Positions 42,102-51,710 of a stretch of 64,000 nt of DNA are shown here, in pieces. Each line of letters opens with the position of its first letter. The first letter of the stretch is position 1. The notes under the pieces were generated by a model. The model was not told the DNA's origin and ran no database searches. It was given only the letters and a program-made list of their open reading frames with translations. This stretch comes from Comamonas sp. lk (GTDB lineage Bacteria > Pseudomonadota > Gammaproteobacteria > Burkholderiales > Burkholderiaceae_C): NCBI RefSeq assembly GCF_900564145.1, contig NZ_UOOB01000001.1, forward strand, positions 3,350,754 to 3,414,753, in the 5' to 3' direction. The position numbers and the translations under genes were made by a program.

Positions 42102-43330
42102 TGGATGATTCCCCTGGCACGCAGCTGGGCGATCTGCTCGGCCGTCAGGCCCACTTCGGCCAGCACGGCATCGGTATCGTCACCCACATGCGGAGCGCTG
42201 CTGCGCACGGTACCGGGCGTGAGCGAGAGCTTGGGCACGATGCCCGGCACCTCCACCTCAAAACCATCGCGGGTGCGCTGATTCAAAATCATGTCGCGGG
42301 CACGGTAGTGCGGGTCTTCAGCAATGTCCTTGGCCGTGTACACCTTGCCTGCGGGCACGCGGGCCCGGCCCAGCTCATCCATCACGGCCTGCACGCTGCG
42401 CACCTTGGCCCAGTCGCCAATGGCGGCATCGATCTCGACCACGCGCTTGACGCGGCCTGCGTTATCAGCCAGATCGGGGGCCTCCGCCAGATCCTGGCGA
42501 CCAATCGCCGTCATCAGCCGCTTGAAGATGGAATCGCCATTGCCGGCCACCAGCACCCAGCCGTCCTGGCAGGCGTAGGCGTTCGACGGCGCAATGCCCG
42601 GCAGCGCGCTGCCGGCGGCTTCGCGCACCGCACCAAAAGCGCTGTACTCGGGCAGCAGGCTTTCCATCACGTTGAAGACGGCTTCATGCAAAGCCACATC
42701 AATCACCTGGCCAGCTCCGCCCTGCACCTTTCGGTGGTACAAGGCCATCATCACGCCGATGACGCCATGCAACGCCGCCAACGTGTCGCCGATCGACACT
42801 CCGACCCGCACGGGCACGCGGCCGGGCTCGGCCGTCAAGTGGCGCAAGCCGCCCATGGCCTCGCCGATCACGCCAAAGCCGGGCAGATCGCGGTAAGGGC
42901 CGGTCTGGCCGTAACCGGAGATGCGCAGAATCACCAAGCCGGGGTTGATGGCATGCAGTTCCTGGGGCGACATGCCCCAGCCTTCCAGCGTACCGGGGCG
43001 AAAGTTCTCCACCAGCACATCGGCTTCGGCAATCAGGCGCCGGGCCACGTCCTGCGCTTCCTTCTGACGCAGATCCAGTGCTACGGAGCGCTTGTTGCGC
43101 GACTGCACCTGCCACCAGACGGAAGTGCCTTCCTTGATCAGACGCCAGTTGCGCAGCGGGTCGCCCGCGCCAGGGGCTTCGATCTTGACCACGTCGGCGC
43201 CGAACTCCCCCAGTGTCTTGCCGCAAAACGGGCCAGCAATCAGCTGTCCCATTTCCACCACTTTCACGCCCTCCAGGGCGCGCGCCGTGGCCGTCTGCGT
43301 GGCGGGATCCTTGATGTAGCTTGCGTTCAT
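42098..43330 (-). CDS. CaiB/BaiF family (class III) CoA-transferase
   Basis: 410 residues from ATG 43330 (MNASYIKDPA); the open frame runs far upstream over the LysR gene but that part is unrelated. It shows class III features: LEGVKVVEMGQLIAGPFCGKTLGEFGADVVKIE, RSVALDLR, VLVENFRPGTLEGWG, and LPGFGVIGEAMGGL containing the catalytic aspartate region, plus the second-domain segment RDMILNQ. It would charge a dicarboxylate (HMG, citramalate or itaconate type) with CoA for the lyase beside it. The donor is unknown; succinyl-CoA is usual in this group. Confidence 0.92.
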   Translation of the reverse strand: MNASYIKDPATQTATARALEGVKVVEMGQLIAGPFCGKTLGEFGADVVKIEAPGAGDPLRNWRLIKEGTSVWWQVQSRNKRSVALDLRQKEAQDVARRLIAEADVLVENFRPGTLEGWGMSPQELHAINPGLVILRISGYGQTGPYRDLPGFGVIGEAMGGLRHLTAEPGRVPVRVGVSIGDTLAALHGVIGVMMALYHRKVQGGAGQVIDVALHEAVFNVMESLLPEYSAFGAVREAAGSALPGIAPSNAYACQDGWVLVAGNGDSIFKRLMTAIGRQDLAEAPDLADNAGRVKRVVEIDAAIGDWAKVRSVQAVMDELGRARVPAGKVYTAKDIAEDPHYRARDMILNQRTRDGFEVEVPGIVPKLSLTPGTVRSSAPHVGDDTDAVLAEVGLTAEQIAQLRARGIIQ

Positions 43331-43386
43331 CCTTGTCTCTCTGTATTTGGTCTGCGCTTGATTGCCGGCGGAAGTCCGGAAACCGT

Positions 43387-43423
43387 TTTGCCGCATGGTG
43401 CACGGGGCTAAAGAATCGGCAAA
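43387..43423. promoter_or_regulatory. inverted repeat in the CoA-transferase/LysR intergenic region
   Basis: TTTGCCG-N23-CGGCAAA between the divergent starts at 43330 and 43481. Candidate regulator site by position only; the long spacer makes it tentative. Confidence 0.25.
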
Positions 43424-43480
43424 GCGCTGATACGCGAAGCTGCCATCGCATTTGGGCATAGCTGGGATAATGACGGGCAC

Positions 43481-44395
43481 ATGAAACTGGACCCGATCAG
43501 CCTGCGCCTGTTTGTCGCCGTGATGGAAGAAAACGCCATCGCCCGCGCCGCCGCACGCGAACACATTGCCCCATCGGCGGCCAGCCGCCGCCTGGCCGAG
43601 CTGGAGGCCCAGTTGCAGGTGGAGCTGTTCACCCGCAGCAACCGGGGCAGCAGCCCCACGGCCGCGGCTTTTGCACTCTTGAACATGGCGCGCGGCGTGC
43701 TCAACGAGATGGATGGAATTGCGCTGCAGATGAAGGACTATGCGCAGGACGGCGGCAAAGGCCTGCGCGGCCATGTGCGGGTGATGGCCAATATCTCCAG
43801 CATCACCCAGTTTCTGCCCGCTCAGCTGCAAAGTTTTTTGAGCCAGTACCCGCTGGTCGATGTACGCCTGCAAGAGCGCGTGAGCACCGACATTGCCCGC
43901 GCCGTGGAAGACAACGAGGCCGATATCGGCCTGCTCAACAACGGCAGCTACGGCAGCAAAATCCGCCTCAGGCCGTATCGACGCGACCGGCTGACCGTGG
44001 TGGTGCCGCTGGCTCATGCACTGGCGCGCAAGCGCCGTTTGCGCCTGGCCCAGGTGATAGAACATGACCTGATAGGCATGCACGCAGACAGCGCCCTCAA
44101 CCATTTGATCACCCGCGCGGCCGCAGATCAGGGCCTGCAGCCACGCCTTCGCATGAAAGTGACGGGCTATGACGCGCTGTGCCTGATGGTCGCCTCCGGC
44201 CTGGGCATAGGCATCCTGCCCGAAGGCAGTGCCCGCCTCTATACCGGCACGCTGCCGCTGCGCTGCATCGTGCTCGATGAGCCCTGGGCCGAGCGCCAAC
44301 TCATGCTGTGCCTGCGCTCGCAAGATGCGCTCTCGCCCGTGGCCCAATTGCTGGTAGAGCATCTGTGCCTGCCACAAGACGCACCAACTCTTTGA
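43481..44395 (+). CDS. LysR-family transcriptional regulator
   Basis: 304 residues. N-terminal HTH: DPISLRLFVAVMEENAIARAAAREHIAPSAASRRLAELEAQLQVELFTRSNRG. The effector domain begins near residue 90 (GHVRVMANISSITQFLP). Divergent from the CoA-transferase / HMG-CoA lyase / Bug operon with 150 bp between starts, so it is the likely regulator of that operon. Ends 4 bp before the earP start. Confidence 0.92.
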   Translation: MKLDPISLRLFVAVMEENAIARAAAREHIAPSAASRRLAELEAQLQVELFTRSNRGSSPTAAAFALLNMARGVLNEMDGIALQMKDYAQDGGKGLRGHVRVMANISSITQFLPAQLQSFLSQYPLVDVRLQERVSTDIARAVEDNEADIGLLNNGSYGSKIRLRPYRRDRLTVVVPLAHALARKRRLRLAQVIEHDLIGMHADSALNHLITRAAADQGLQPRLRMKVTGYDALCLMVASGLGIGILPEGSARLYTGTLPLRCIVLDEPWAERQLMLCLRSQDALSPVAQLLVEHLCLPQDAPTL

Positions 44396-44399
44396 ATCT

Positions 44400-45533
44400 A
44401 TGCTGGACTTTTTACCTCTCACCGCCACCACGGCGACGCATCAACATCCGCGCCTGACCTGGGATATTTTTTGCCAGGTGATAGACAACTTCGGCGACGT
44501 GGGCGTGTGCTGGCGCACGGCCGCCGAACTGGTGCAGCGCGGCCAGAGCGTGCGCCTGTGGATGGACGATGCCTCGGCCCTGCAATGGATGGCGCCCCAG
44601 CCCTACCCCCAGGGCTTGAGCGTGCATGGCTGGCCCACGCTGCGCGAACAGATTCCCGCGGACATCGGCGATGTGGTGATCGAGGCCTTTGGCTGCGAAA
44701 TACCGCCGGTGATGCTTGAGGCCATCGCACAAAGCCATGCCAAGCCCCGCACCGGCAGCAAGCCCCCCGTCTGGATCAATCTGGAATACCTGTCGGCCGA
44801 AGACTATGTGAAGCGCTGCCATTGCCTGCCCTCGCGCATCATGTCCGGCCCCGCTGCGGGCCTGACGCGCTGGTTCTTCTACCCGGGCTTCACGCCCGCC
44901 ACCGGCTCCGTAGTGCGCGAGCAAAACCTGGGTACGCGCCAGAAAGACTTTGCCGCCCGGCGCAGCCAGTGGCGCGCAGCCCATGGTGTTCAAGGCCATG
45001 ACTGCGCTGTTTCGCTGTTTTGCTATGAACCGGCGGCCCTGCCCCAGTTGCTGGATCAGCTTGGCTCCGCCTCGGCGCTCAGCCCTCAATTGCTGGTCAC
45101 TCCGGGCCGCGCTGCGGCTGCCGTGCAGGCTTTGCCGCAGGCCGAGCCACTCAAGCCCCGCTATCTGCAGCCCTGCCCGCAGCCGCAGTTTGATGAGATG
45201 CTCTGGGCCTGCGATCTGAACCTGGTGCGCGGCGAGGATTCGCTGGTACGCGCGCTGTGGGCGGGCCAGCCCATGATCTGGCACATCTACCCCCAGCACG
45301 ACAACGCCCATCACGACAAGCTCGATGCCTTCCTCGACTGGCTGAAGGCTCCGCCCAGCCTGCGGGCGTTTCATCACGCCTGGAACGATATGACCTCGCC
45401 GCAAACATTGCCTTTGCTCACGCCCGAAATGCTGCGTGAATGGCAAGCCTGCGTGCAGGCAGCTAGAGAAAGTTTGGCCACACAAAGCGACTTGATTGCA
45501 CAGATTCAAGCCTTTAGTGCCGAAAAAAGATAA
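44400..45533 (+). CDS. earP: EF-P arginine rhamnosyltransferase
   Basis: 377 residues. A GT-B inverting glycosyltransferase that moves rhamnose from dTDP-rhamnose to Arg32 of EF-P, letting EF-P rescue polyproline-stalled ribosomes. It reads WDIFCQVIDNFGDVGVCWRTAAEL at the N-terminus (donor-independent catalytic Asp in NFGDVG), then INLEYLSAEDYVKRCHCLPS and the C-terminal LNLVRGEDSLVRALWAGQPMIWHIYPQHDNAH nucleotide-sugar site. Followed by efp after 177 bp, the classical pair. Confidence 0.96.
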   Translation: MLDFLPLTATTATHQHPRLTWDIFCQVIDNFGDVGVCWRTAAELVQRGQSVRLWMDDASALQWMAPQPYPQGLSVHGWPTLREQIPADIGDVVIEAFGCEIPPVMLEAIAQSHAKPRTGSKPPVWINLEYLSAEDYVKRCHCLPSRIMSGPAAGLTRWFFYPGFTPATGSVVREQNLGTRQKDFAARRSQWRAAHGVQGHDCAVSLFCYEPAALPQLLDQLGSASALSPQLLVTPGRAAAAVQALPQAEPLKPRYLQPCPQPQFDEMLWACDLNLVRGEDSLVRALWAGQPMIWHIYPQHDNAHHDKLDAFLDWLKAPPSLRAFHHAWNDMTSPQTLPLLTPEMLREWQACVQAARESLATQSDLIAQIQAFSAEKR

Positions 45534-45710
45534 AATCTACGTTTTGCCTCTTTGAGAGTTTCGCCAGCAGGCGATCCAGCTCTTGGGAGCGCACCCCGCC
45601 GCGGACCACGCGGCAGGCCCCGCCGCCGCATCTTTGACCGTTGCTCCTTGCAACCATTGCGAACAGCTTGCCTGCCGTGTAGAGCGGCTCCAACCTGTCA
45701 TAAGCAAGCC

Positions 45711-46265
45711 ATGAAAATCGCTCAAGAAATCCGCGCCGGCAACGTGATCATGTTCGACAAGAACCCCATGATCGTTCTGAAGACCGAATACGCCCGTGGC
45801 GGCCGTGGCGCTGCCACCGTGCGCATGAAGCTCAAGAGCCTGATCGGCAACTTCGGCACAGAAAACGTGTTCAAGGCCGACGACAAGATCGACAACGTGA
45901 TTCTGGAAAAGAAGGAGTGCACCTACTCCTACTTCGCCGACCCCATGTATGTGTGGATGGATGAAGAGTTCAACCAGTACGAAGTCGAAGCCGAAAACAT
46001 GGCTGACGCTCTGAACTACCTGGAAGACGGCATGACTGCTGAAGTCGTGTTCTATGACGGCAAGGCCATCTCCTGCGAACTGCCCACCACCATCGTGCGC
46101 GAAATCACCTGGACCGAGCCAGCTGTGAAGGGCGACACTTCCGGCAAGGTGCTCAAGCCCGCCAAGATCGCTACCGGTTTTGAAGTCGCTGTGCCCCTGT
46201 TCGTGGCCCAGGAAGACAAGATCGAAATCGACACCCGCACCGGCGAATACCGCAAGCGCGTGTAA
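45711..46265 (+). CDS. efp: translation elongation factor P
   Basis: 184 residues from ATG 45711 ([10 protein letters not shown]). Three OB-type domains. The modified loop reads [11 protein letters not shown] with arginine at position 32, the EarP-type residue (a lysine would mean EpmA modification). This agrees with the adjacent earP. Full length, ending EYRKRV. Terminator downstream. Confidence 0.98.
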   Translation: MKIAQEIRAGNVIMFDKNPMIVLKTEYARGGRGAATVRMKLKSLIGNFGTENVFKADDKIDNVILEKKECTYSYFADPMYVWMDEEFNQYEVEAENMADALNYLEDGMTAEVVFYDGKAISCELPTTIVREITWTEPAVKGDTSGKVLKPAKIATGFEVAVPLFVAQEDKIEIDTRTGEYRKRV

Positions 46266-46298
46266 TGCGGCTGCAGTCCTCGTGACTGCTTCGCATGC

Positions 46299-46331
46299 AA
46301 AAAAGCTTCCTGTCATCAGGAAGCTTTTTTT
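46299..46331 (+). terminator. terminator after efp
   Basis: AAAAGCTTCCTG-TCAT-CAGGAAGCTTTT followed by T3. Confidence 0.92.
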
Positions 46332-46400
46332 ATGGGCGCTCAGCAAAGAGCGGCAGTTCGCCAAGGTTTGCAAGTCACGCCGACTGCTGCATCTGCAAAT

Positions 46401-46445
46401 AAAAAATGAGCTACTAGCGCTTGATTTGTATGAAGTTCAAAGGCA
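46401..46445. repeat. interspersed REP-like palindromic element (copy 6, half)
   Basis: AAAAAATGAGCTACTAGCGC with TTGAT following; the right arm is weak. Lies between efp and rimO. Confidence 0.4.
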
Positions 46446-46541
46446 AAACCCTCTGAAATTCAAACACATCCAGCGCAAGCAGCTCACTTTATACCGGCCG
46501 TCTTGCCATCAAAAGCAACAGGCGGCAAGCCGCCTGCAAGA

Positions 46542-47951
46542 TCAGATGGGTTGACCCACCAGATCGTGGCCTTGCGTACGCACGATGCGCACGGTGATCA
46601 GATCACCGACCTTGTAGGTCTTGCTGGCTTTTTCTGGCGGCAGCAGGTGTACCACGCCATCGATCTCAGGCGCATCGGCATAGGTGCGGGCGATACCGCC
46701 TTTTTTGCCCATGCTGATGGACTTGTCGACCAACACCTTCATGACCTGGCCCACGCGGCGCTGCAGGCGCTGGGTGGAAACTTCCTCGGCCACTTGCATG
46801 AAGCGGGCGCGGCGGGCCTCACGCACTTCTTCGGGCAGCATGCCGGGCAGCTCATTGGCGGTGGCGCCTTCCACGGGGCTATAGGCAAAGCAGCCGGCGC
46901 GGTCGATTTCGGCTTCACGGATGAAGTTCAGCAGATGCTCGAATTCTTCTTCGGTCTCGCCGGGGAAACCGGCGATGAAGGTGGAACGAATCACCAGCTC
47001 GGGGCAGACCTTGCGCCATTCGCGGATGCGATCCAGGTTCTTCTCGCCGGATGCGGGACGCTTCATGCGCTTGAGGACATCAGGATGGCTGTGCTGCAGC
47101 GGCACGTCCAGATACGGCAGGATTTTGCCCTCGGCCATCAGCGGCAGGATGTTGTCCACCGTGGGATAGGGGTAGACATAGTGCAGACGCACCCAGGCGC
47201 CGTGTTGCGCAGCCAGCTTGCCCAGCTCTTCGGTCAGCTCCAGCATGCGGGTCTTGACGGGCTTGCCATCCCAGAAACCGGTGCGGTACTTCACGTCCAC
47301 GCCATAGGCAGAAGTATCCTGGCTGATGACCAGCAGCTCCTTGACGCCGCCTTCAAACAGCGCCTTGGCTTCCTTGATCACATCGCCAATCGGGCGCGAG
47401 ACCAGATCGCCGCGCATGGAAGGGATGATGCAGAAGGTGCAGCGGTGGTTGCAACCTTCCGAAATTTTCAGATACGCATAGTGCTTGGGCGTGAGCTTGA
47501 TGCCGGCCTCGCCAAAGGCGCCGGGGATCAGGTCTACAAACGGGTCATGTGGCTTGGGCAGGTGGGCATGCACGGCATCCATCACCTCTTGCGTGGCATG
47601 AGGGCCGGTCACGGCCAGCACGCTGGGGTGCACTTCGGCAACCATATTGCCGCCATCCTTGCCGGCCTTGGCGCCCAGGCAACCGGTCACGATCACCTTG
47701 CCATTGGCTGCCAGTGCCTCGCCAATGGTGTCCAGGCTTTCCCTGACGGCATCGTCGATGAAGCCACAGGTGTTGACGATGACCAGATCCGCACCTTCAA
47801 AGGTCTTGGAGGTCTGGTAACCCTCGGCGCTGAGCTGGGTCAGGATCAACTCGGAATCGGTCAAGGCCTTGGGGCAACCCAGGGACACAAAGCCGACCTT
47901 GGGGGCCGCTTGTGCAGAAATGTTTTGTTCGCTGGTCATCGGGGTATTCAT
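46542..47951 (-). CDS. rimO: ribosomal protein S12 methylthiotransferase
   Basis: 469 residues from ATG 47951; an in-frame ATG at 47939 is an alternative. A radical-SAM enzyme that methylthiolates Asp88 of S12. The N-terminal MTTase domain ([29 protein letters not shown]) has the three cysteines of its auxiliary cluster. The radical-SAM motif C-x3-C-x2-C is in [17 protein letters not shown], and there is a C-terminal TRAM domain. The SLGCPK and IPSMRG forms mark RimO rather than MiaB. Single gene. Confidence 0.96.
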   Translation of the reverse strand: MNTPMTSEQNISAQAAPKVGFVSLGCPKALTDSELILTQLSAEGYQTSKTFEGADLVIVNTCGFIDDAVRESLDTIGEALAANGKVIVTGCLGAKAGKDGGNMVAEVHPSVLAVTGPHATQEVMDAVHAHLPKPHDPFVDLIPGAFGEAGIKLTPKHYAYLKISEGCNHRCTFCIIPSMRGDLVSRPIGDVIKEAKALFEGGVKELLVISQDTSAYGVDVKYRTGFWDGKPVKTRMLELTEELGKLAAQHGAWVRLHYVYPYPTVDNILPLMAEGKILPYLDVPLQHSHPDVLKRMKRPASGEKNLDRIREWRKVCPELVIRSTFIAGFPGETEEEFEHLLNFIREAEIDRAGCFAYSPVEGATANELPGMLPEEVREARRARFMQVAEEVSTQRLQRRVGQVMKVLVDKSISMGKKGGIARTYADAPEIDGVVHLLPPEKASKTYKVGDLITVRIVRTQGHDLVGQPI

Positions 47952-48140
47952 TCAGAGTGAGGCTCAGTCCGCACCATCCACATGAGACCCATATGAATTC
48001 GCGTACCGGCCCATCCATGGCCAGCGAGCCGACATTAACCCTATATTTTACTGCCGCCCATGCAAACCATGTGCCAACGCGGCTTTGTACCCTCGACAGC
48101 ACCTGCTCCGAGCGCTTACCTCAGGCCAAAGACAAGGCTG

Positions 48141-48173
48141 AAAAAAGCCCCACCGGCTTGACCGATGGGGCTT
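48141..48173 (-). terminator. terminator after the SDR gene
   Basis: Minus strand: AAGCCCCATCGG-N5-CCGGTGGGGCTT followed by T4. Confidence 0.85.
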
Positions 48174-48201
48174 GTGGCTTGCCAAGGCGTGACGACAGCC
48201 G

Positions 48202-48966
48202 TTAAAGACCCATGCCCAAAATGGAATTGTCTGCACGCAGCTCGCTGCCGCTGATCACGCTGGATTCATCCGATGCCAGAAACAGCACCAGCTGGGCAAG
48301 GCGCTCTGGCATATAGGCCCGGCCGCCGCGGTTGTGCGCCGCATCGTGCAATACCATCTCCTTGCTCACGCCCTTGGGCAAAGAGGCTTGCATCATGGGG
48401 GTGTAGATGCCATCGGGGTGAATGGAGTTCACACGGATGGCATAGCCTTGCTTGCGGCAGTTGAGCGCTGCGGCGCGCGTGAGCGCTGCCACCGCCGCCT
48501 TGCTGGCGCTATAGCCTGCGTATTGCTCCACCGGCAGCCAGGATGACACCGAAGCCATGTTAATAATGGAGCCGCCTTTTTCCTTCATAGCCGCCATGCC
48601 TTGCTGGCAGCCTATGAACACGGATTCGGTGTTGATCTGCAGCAGCCGGCGGAAATCGGCCAGGCGACCGCTTTCCATGTCGCCTGCCAGCAAGATGCCA
48701 GCGTTATTCACCAGCACATTGAGCACACCAAAGCGCTGCTGCACGGCGGCGATCACGCCAGTCCAGTCCTCTTCGCTGCTCACGTCATGGCGCACAAACA
48801 TGGCGCGCTCGCCCAGTTCGGCGGCCAGTTGCTGGCCTGCTGCCTCGTTGATATCGCTAAATGCCACTTTGGCACCTTCGGCCAGCAGCAGCTTGACCAC
48901 TTCCAGACCCACGCCACTGGCACCGCCCGTCACCAACGCCACCTTGTTCTGAACCCGTCCTGTCAT
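48202..48966 (-). CDS. short-chain dehydrogenase, 3-beta/17-beta-hydroxysteroid dehydrogenase type
   Basis: 254 residues. Classical SDR: NAD site TGGASGVG (residues 14-21), NNAG, catalytic Ser in MASVSSW, Y-x3-K in YSASK. Nearly the whole chain matches what I recall of the Comamonas testosteroni 3-beta/17-beta-hydroxysteroid dehydrogenase, including VALVTGGASGVGLEVVKLLL, DINEAAGQQLAAELGER, SWLP-x-EQYAGYSASKAAV, NSIHPDGIYTPMMQASLPKGVSKEM and the end ADNSILGMGL. It would oxidise 3-beta or 17-beta hydroxyls of androgens and related steroids. No other steroid gene lies in the window, as in C. testosteroni where this gene is not tightly clustered. Confidence 0.9.
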   Translation of the reverse strand: MTGRVQNKVALVTGGASGVGLEVVKLLLAEGAKVAFSDINEAAGQQLAAELGERAMFVRHDVSSEEDWTGVIAAVQQRFGVLNVLVNNAGILLAGDMESGRLADFRRLLQINTESVFIGCQQGMAAMKEKGGSIINMASVSSWLPVEQYAGYSASKAAVAALTRAAALNCRKQGYAIRVNSIHPDGIYTPMMQASLPKGVSKEMVLHDAAHNRGGRAYMPERLAQLVLFLASDESSVISGSELRADNSILGMGL

Positions 48967-49154
48967 CTGTCTCCTCCTTGTTATGTCGCCATTTCAAAAC
49001 CACCAGATCCAGGTTTCTCCCAGACCCTGCCTCGCCCGCCGTCACCCGCCATCGGGTGATGCGTGCCGGACGGCAGAAGTGCGAAACCATTGTTGGATTC
49101 GGTAAAACTGTTTGCATCGTCAAACAGGACTAAGGGCAGACGAGGCACAGCCAT

Positions 49155-49182
49155 AAAAAAAGCGGACCCGAAAGTCCGCCTG
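49155..49182 (-). terminator. terminator after phaR
   Basis: Minus strand: GCGGAC-N6-GTCCGC followed by T7. Confidence 0.88.
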
Positions 49183-49201
49183 ATTGAAACAAAAACTGCT
49201 C

Positions 49202-49738
49202 TCAACGTTTGAGACCCAGCACACCCAGCATTTGCTCGGTCTGCTTTTGCATTTGCTCCTGCATCTGGGAGAGCATGCTTTGCGACTGCTCCATATAGCT
49301 GCTCATCATGTTCTGCATCATGGGCGGCTGCATGCCCATGAACTGCTTCCAGGCCTCGGGCGAGGCACTGTGAGACTGCTCGGACAGCTTGTTCTGAAAA
49401 TCCGTAAAAAGCTGCACGTTCTTTTCGATATACGTGCCCATATAGCCCTGCATGGTATGGCCGTAGAAGCGAATGATGTTGGCCAGCATGGCTTCGGAGA
49501 ACATGGGCGTTCCGCCGGCCTCTTCCTCGAGAATGATCTGCAGCAGGATGGAGCGGGTCAGATCCTCGCCCGTTTTGGCATCTTTGATCACCACCTGCTC
49601 GCGATCCATGACCAGTTGCTTGACTTCGGCCAGGGTAATGTAAGACGAGGTGTCCGTGTCATACAGACGGCGATTGGGATATTTCTTGATAACGCGTTGT
49701 GCGCTTTGTGGGGCTGCGCCCTGGTGTTGCTCTTGCAT
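49202..49738 (-). CDS. phaR: polyhydroxyalkanoate synthesis repressor PhaR
   Basis: 178 residues from ATG 49738, chosen for the GAGGAGG site 8 bases upstream; an ATG at 49765 is in frame. The N-terminal PHB/PHA accumulation DNA-binding domain reads RVIKKYPNRRLYDTDTSSYITLAEVKQLV, followed by two accumulation domains and a Gln/Met-rich C-terminal tail (QSMLSQMQEQMQKQTEQML) that is probably coiled coil. It binds PHB granules and represses phasin genes until granules form. No pha biosynthesis genes are adjacent. Confidence 0.94.
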   Translation of the reverse strand: MQEQHQGAAPQSAQRVIKKYPNRRLYDTDTSSYITLAEVKQLVMDREQVVIKDAKTGEDLTRSILLQIILEEEAGGTPMFSEAMLANIIRFYGHTMQGYMGTYIEKNVQLFTDFQNKLSEQSHSASPEAWKQFMGMQPPMMQNMMSSYMEQSQSMLSQMQEQMQKQTEQMLGVLGLKR

Positions 49739-49967
49739 CGCAAGCTCCTCCTCTGTTGTGGGCATGGTCCATCTCTTTTGCACTGCAACAGATTTTAGGC
49801 AGACCCTGCCCCACCGCGCCAAGCGCTAACCCTGACTTGAGTGCGGCGCAGGTGCATTCCACGAAGCCAGACATCTTGCATATGGCAACACAAACAAAAG
49901 CGAGTCTTGCAAAAATGTCAGCTTCAGCGTTTAAAGTGGTTCCGTTGTTTGACGAAAGGTTCAACAG

Positions 49968-50450
49968 ATGAACATGCAAAAGACAGGCTCGGCACTTCTG
50001 ACCACCGCTTTGATGGTGGCCGCAGGCTTTACCGCGACCGCTCATGCACAAGAAGGCGCAGCCACTCCAGCCCCTGCCGCTGCTGCGGCACAGGAGCCAG
50101 CAGCGCCCGCCCCTTCCAACGTGGATGCAGCCGCAGCCAGCGCCGCACTGCTCAAGCGCTTGCAAGCGATTGTTGCGGCCGCCGACGGCAAGAGCAAACT
50201 GGCAGCCAACAATTTCACCGAGGAATTCCTCAAGCAATCGCCCATGGACGCCGTGCAAAAAGCACTGGCATCTCTGCACACCGGCATGGGCAGCTGCAAG
50301 ACCGTGGCCCGCATGCAAAGCGGCAACCCGCTGGCCACAGGCGTTCTGCTGGACTGCGCCAAGGGCTACGCGCCGCTGGAGTTGGCCGTGGAAGCCAAAG
50401 CACCCTACCGCGTCACCGCCATGATGCTGCGCCCGCCTTTCTGGAAATAA
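49968..50450 (+). CDS. hypothetical secreted protein
   Basis: 160 residues. A signal peptide (MNMQKTGSALLTTALMVAAG to AHAQ) is followed by an Ala/Pro-rich linker (~28-55) and a C-terminal domain of ~100 residues with two cysteines (GSCKTVAR, LLDCAKG). The end, KAPYRVTAMMLRPPFWK, resembles the small N-terminal domain found before some secreted alpha/beta hydrolases and beta-lactamase-type proteins (weak resemblance). Divergent from phaR; ends at a shared terminator. Function unknown. Confidence 0.7.
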   Translation: MNMQKTGSALLTTALMVAAGFTATAHAQEGAATPAPAAAAAQEPAAPAPSNVDAAAASAALLKRLQAIVAAADGKSKLAANNFTEEFLKQSPMDAVQKALASLHTGMGSCKTVARMQSGNPLATGVLLDCAKGYAPLELAVEAKAPYRVTAMMLRPPFWK

Positions 50451-50467
50451 GCGCCATCCTTTACCCA

Positions 50468-50504
50468 AAAAGGGCCGGGAGCATTCGCTTCCGGCCCTTT
50501 TTCC
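50468..50504. terminator. bidirectional terminator between the secreted protein gene and murB
   Basis: AAAAAGGGCCGGGAGC-N4-GCTTCCGGCCCTTTTT. A strong hairpin between convergent genes. Confidence 0.92.
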
Positions 50505-50508
50505 CATA

Positions 50509-51606
50509 TCAGATCACTACCGGTTCCGGCTCCAGGCGGATACCAAAGCGTTCATACACACTGGTTTGAATCGCACCGGCCAGCGTCATCACCTCGCCGC
50601 CGGTCACGCTGGCATCGACACTGTGGCGATCACCCCGATTGACCAGCACCAGGGCTTGCCGGTCGTAAACGCCGGCGCGCCCCAGGGTCTTGCCCTTCCA
50701 GCCGCAGGCGTCGATCAGCCAACCAGCCGCGAGCTTGATGGAGCCATCATCCATGGGGTAGTGGACGATCTTGGGCTCGCGCGCAATGATGTCCGCACAC
50801 TGCTCGGGCGTCACCGTGGGGTTCTTGAAGAAGCTGCCGGCATTGCCTATCACCTCGGGATCGGGCAGCTTGGCGCGGCGGATTTCGCAGACCCAGTCAA
50901 AAATCTGCTGCGCCGTGGGGTTCTCTATGCCTTTTTCAGCCTGCTTGCGCTGCAGATCAAGATAGCCCAGATCGGCTTGCCAGTCCTTGGGCAAGACCAG
51001 GCGCACACGGGTGATGACGGCGCGCCCCTTGAGACCGAGGCCCCGCGGAATGGCGCTGGCACTGGCCACCGGCCAGTACTTGGGCTGGGCAGGCGCATGC
51101 TTGAACACCGAGTCACGATAACCAAATGCACATTGGGCTGCATTGAGGCTGAAGCTCTCGCCCGTAGCCAGATCCACCGCATCCAGGGAATCGAAACGAT
51201 CCTGCAGCTCCATGCCATAGGCACCGATGTTCTGCACCGGCGCCGCACCCACGGTGCCGGGAATCAGCGCCATGTTCTCCAGCCCCGTATAGCCCTGAGC
51301 CAGCGTCCAGGCCACCATGTTGTGCCAGCTCTCGCCGGCACCAATCTCCACCACCCAGTGTCTGTCGGTCTCACGCAGCAAGCGCATGCCCATGATTTCC
51401 ATCTTGAGCACCACGGGAGCCACGTCGCCCGTCAACACCACGTTGCTGCCGCCGCCCAGCACGAACACGGGCTGGCGACCCCAGAGCGGATCGACCAGGA
51501 ACTGGCGCACATCCTCTTCGCTTCGGATGCGCACCAGCGTTTCAGCACGCGCAGCAATGCCAAAGGTGTTGCAATGCTGCAGGGGAACATTTTTCTCGAC
51601 TAACAT
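50509..51606 (-). CDS. murB: UDP-N-acetylenolpyruvoylglucosamine reductase
   Basis: 365 residues from ATG 51606 ([10 protein letters not shown]); the upstream extension is unconserved. FAD enzyme that makes UDP-MurNAc for peptidoglycan. Type I Mur[48 protein letters not shown], the YRDSVFK loop, and the catalytic serine in [10 protein letters not shown]. Divergent from yajQ, 104 bp apart. Confidence 0.97.
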   Translation of the reverse strand: MLVEKNVPLQHCNTFGIAARAETLVRIRSEEDVRQFLVDPLWGRQPVFVLGGGSNVVLTGDVAPVVLKMEIMGMRLLRETDRHWVVEIGAGESWHNMVAWTLAQGYTGLENMALIPGTVGAAPVQNIGAYGMELQDRFDSLDAVDLATGESFSLNAAQCAFGYRDSVFKHAPAQPKYWPVASASAIPRGLGLKGRAVITRVRLVLPKDWQADLGYLDLQRKQAEKGIENPTAQQIFDWVCEIRRAKLPDPEVIGNAGSFFKNPTVTPEQCADIIAREPKIVHYPMDDGSIKLAAGWLIDACGWKGKTLGRAGVYDRQALVLVNRGDRHSVDASVTGGEVMTLAGAIQTSVYERFGIRLEPEPVVI

Positions 51607-51710
51607 CCATGCAATTGTCGCACTGCGCCTGTGCTGCTGCTGGGAACACTCCCCCATCCCCGCCGAGCGCACTGCGGCTTGTCTCTGAACTGATAGATAG
51701 GAAAAGTCTC

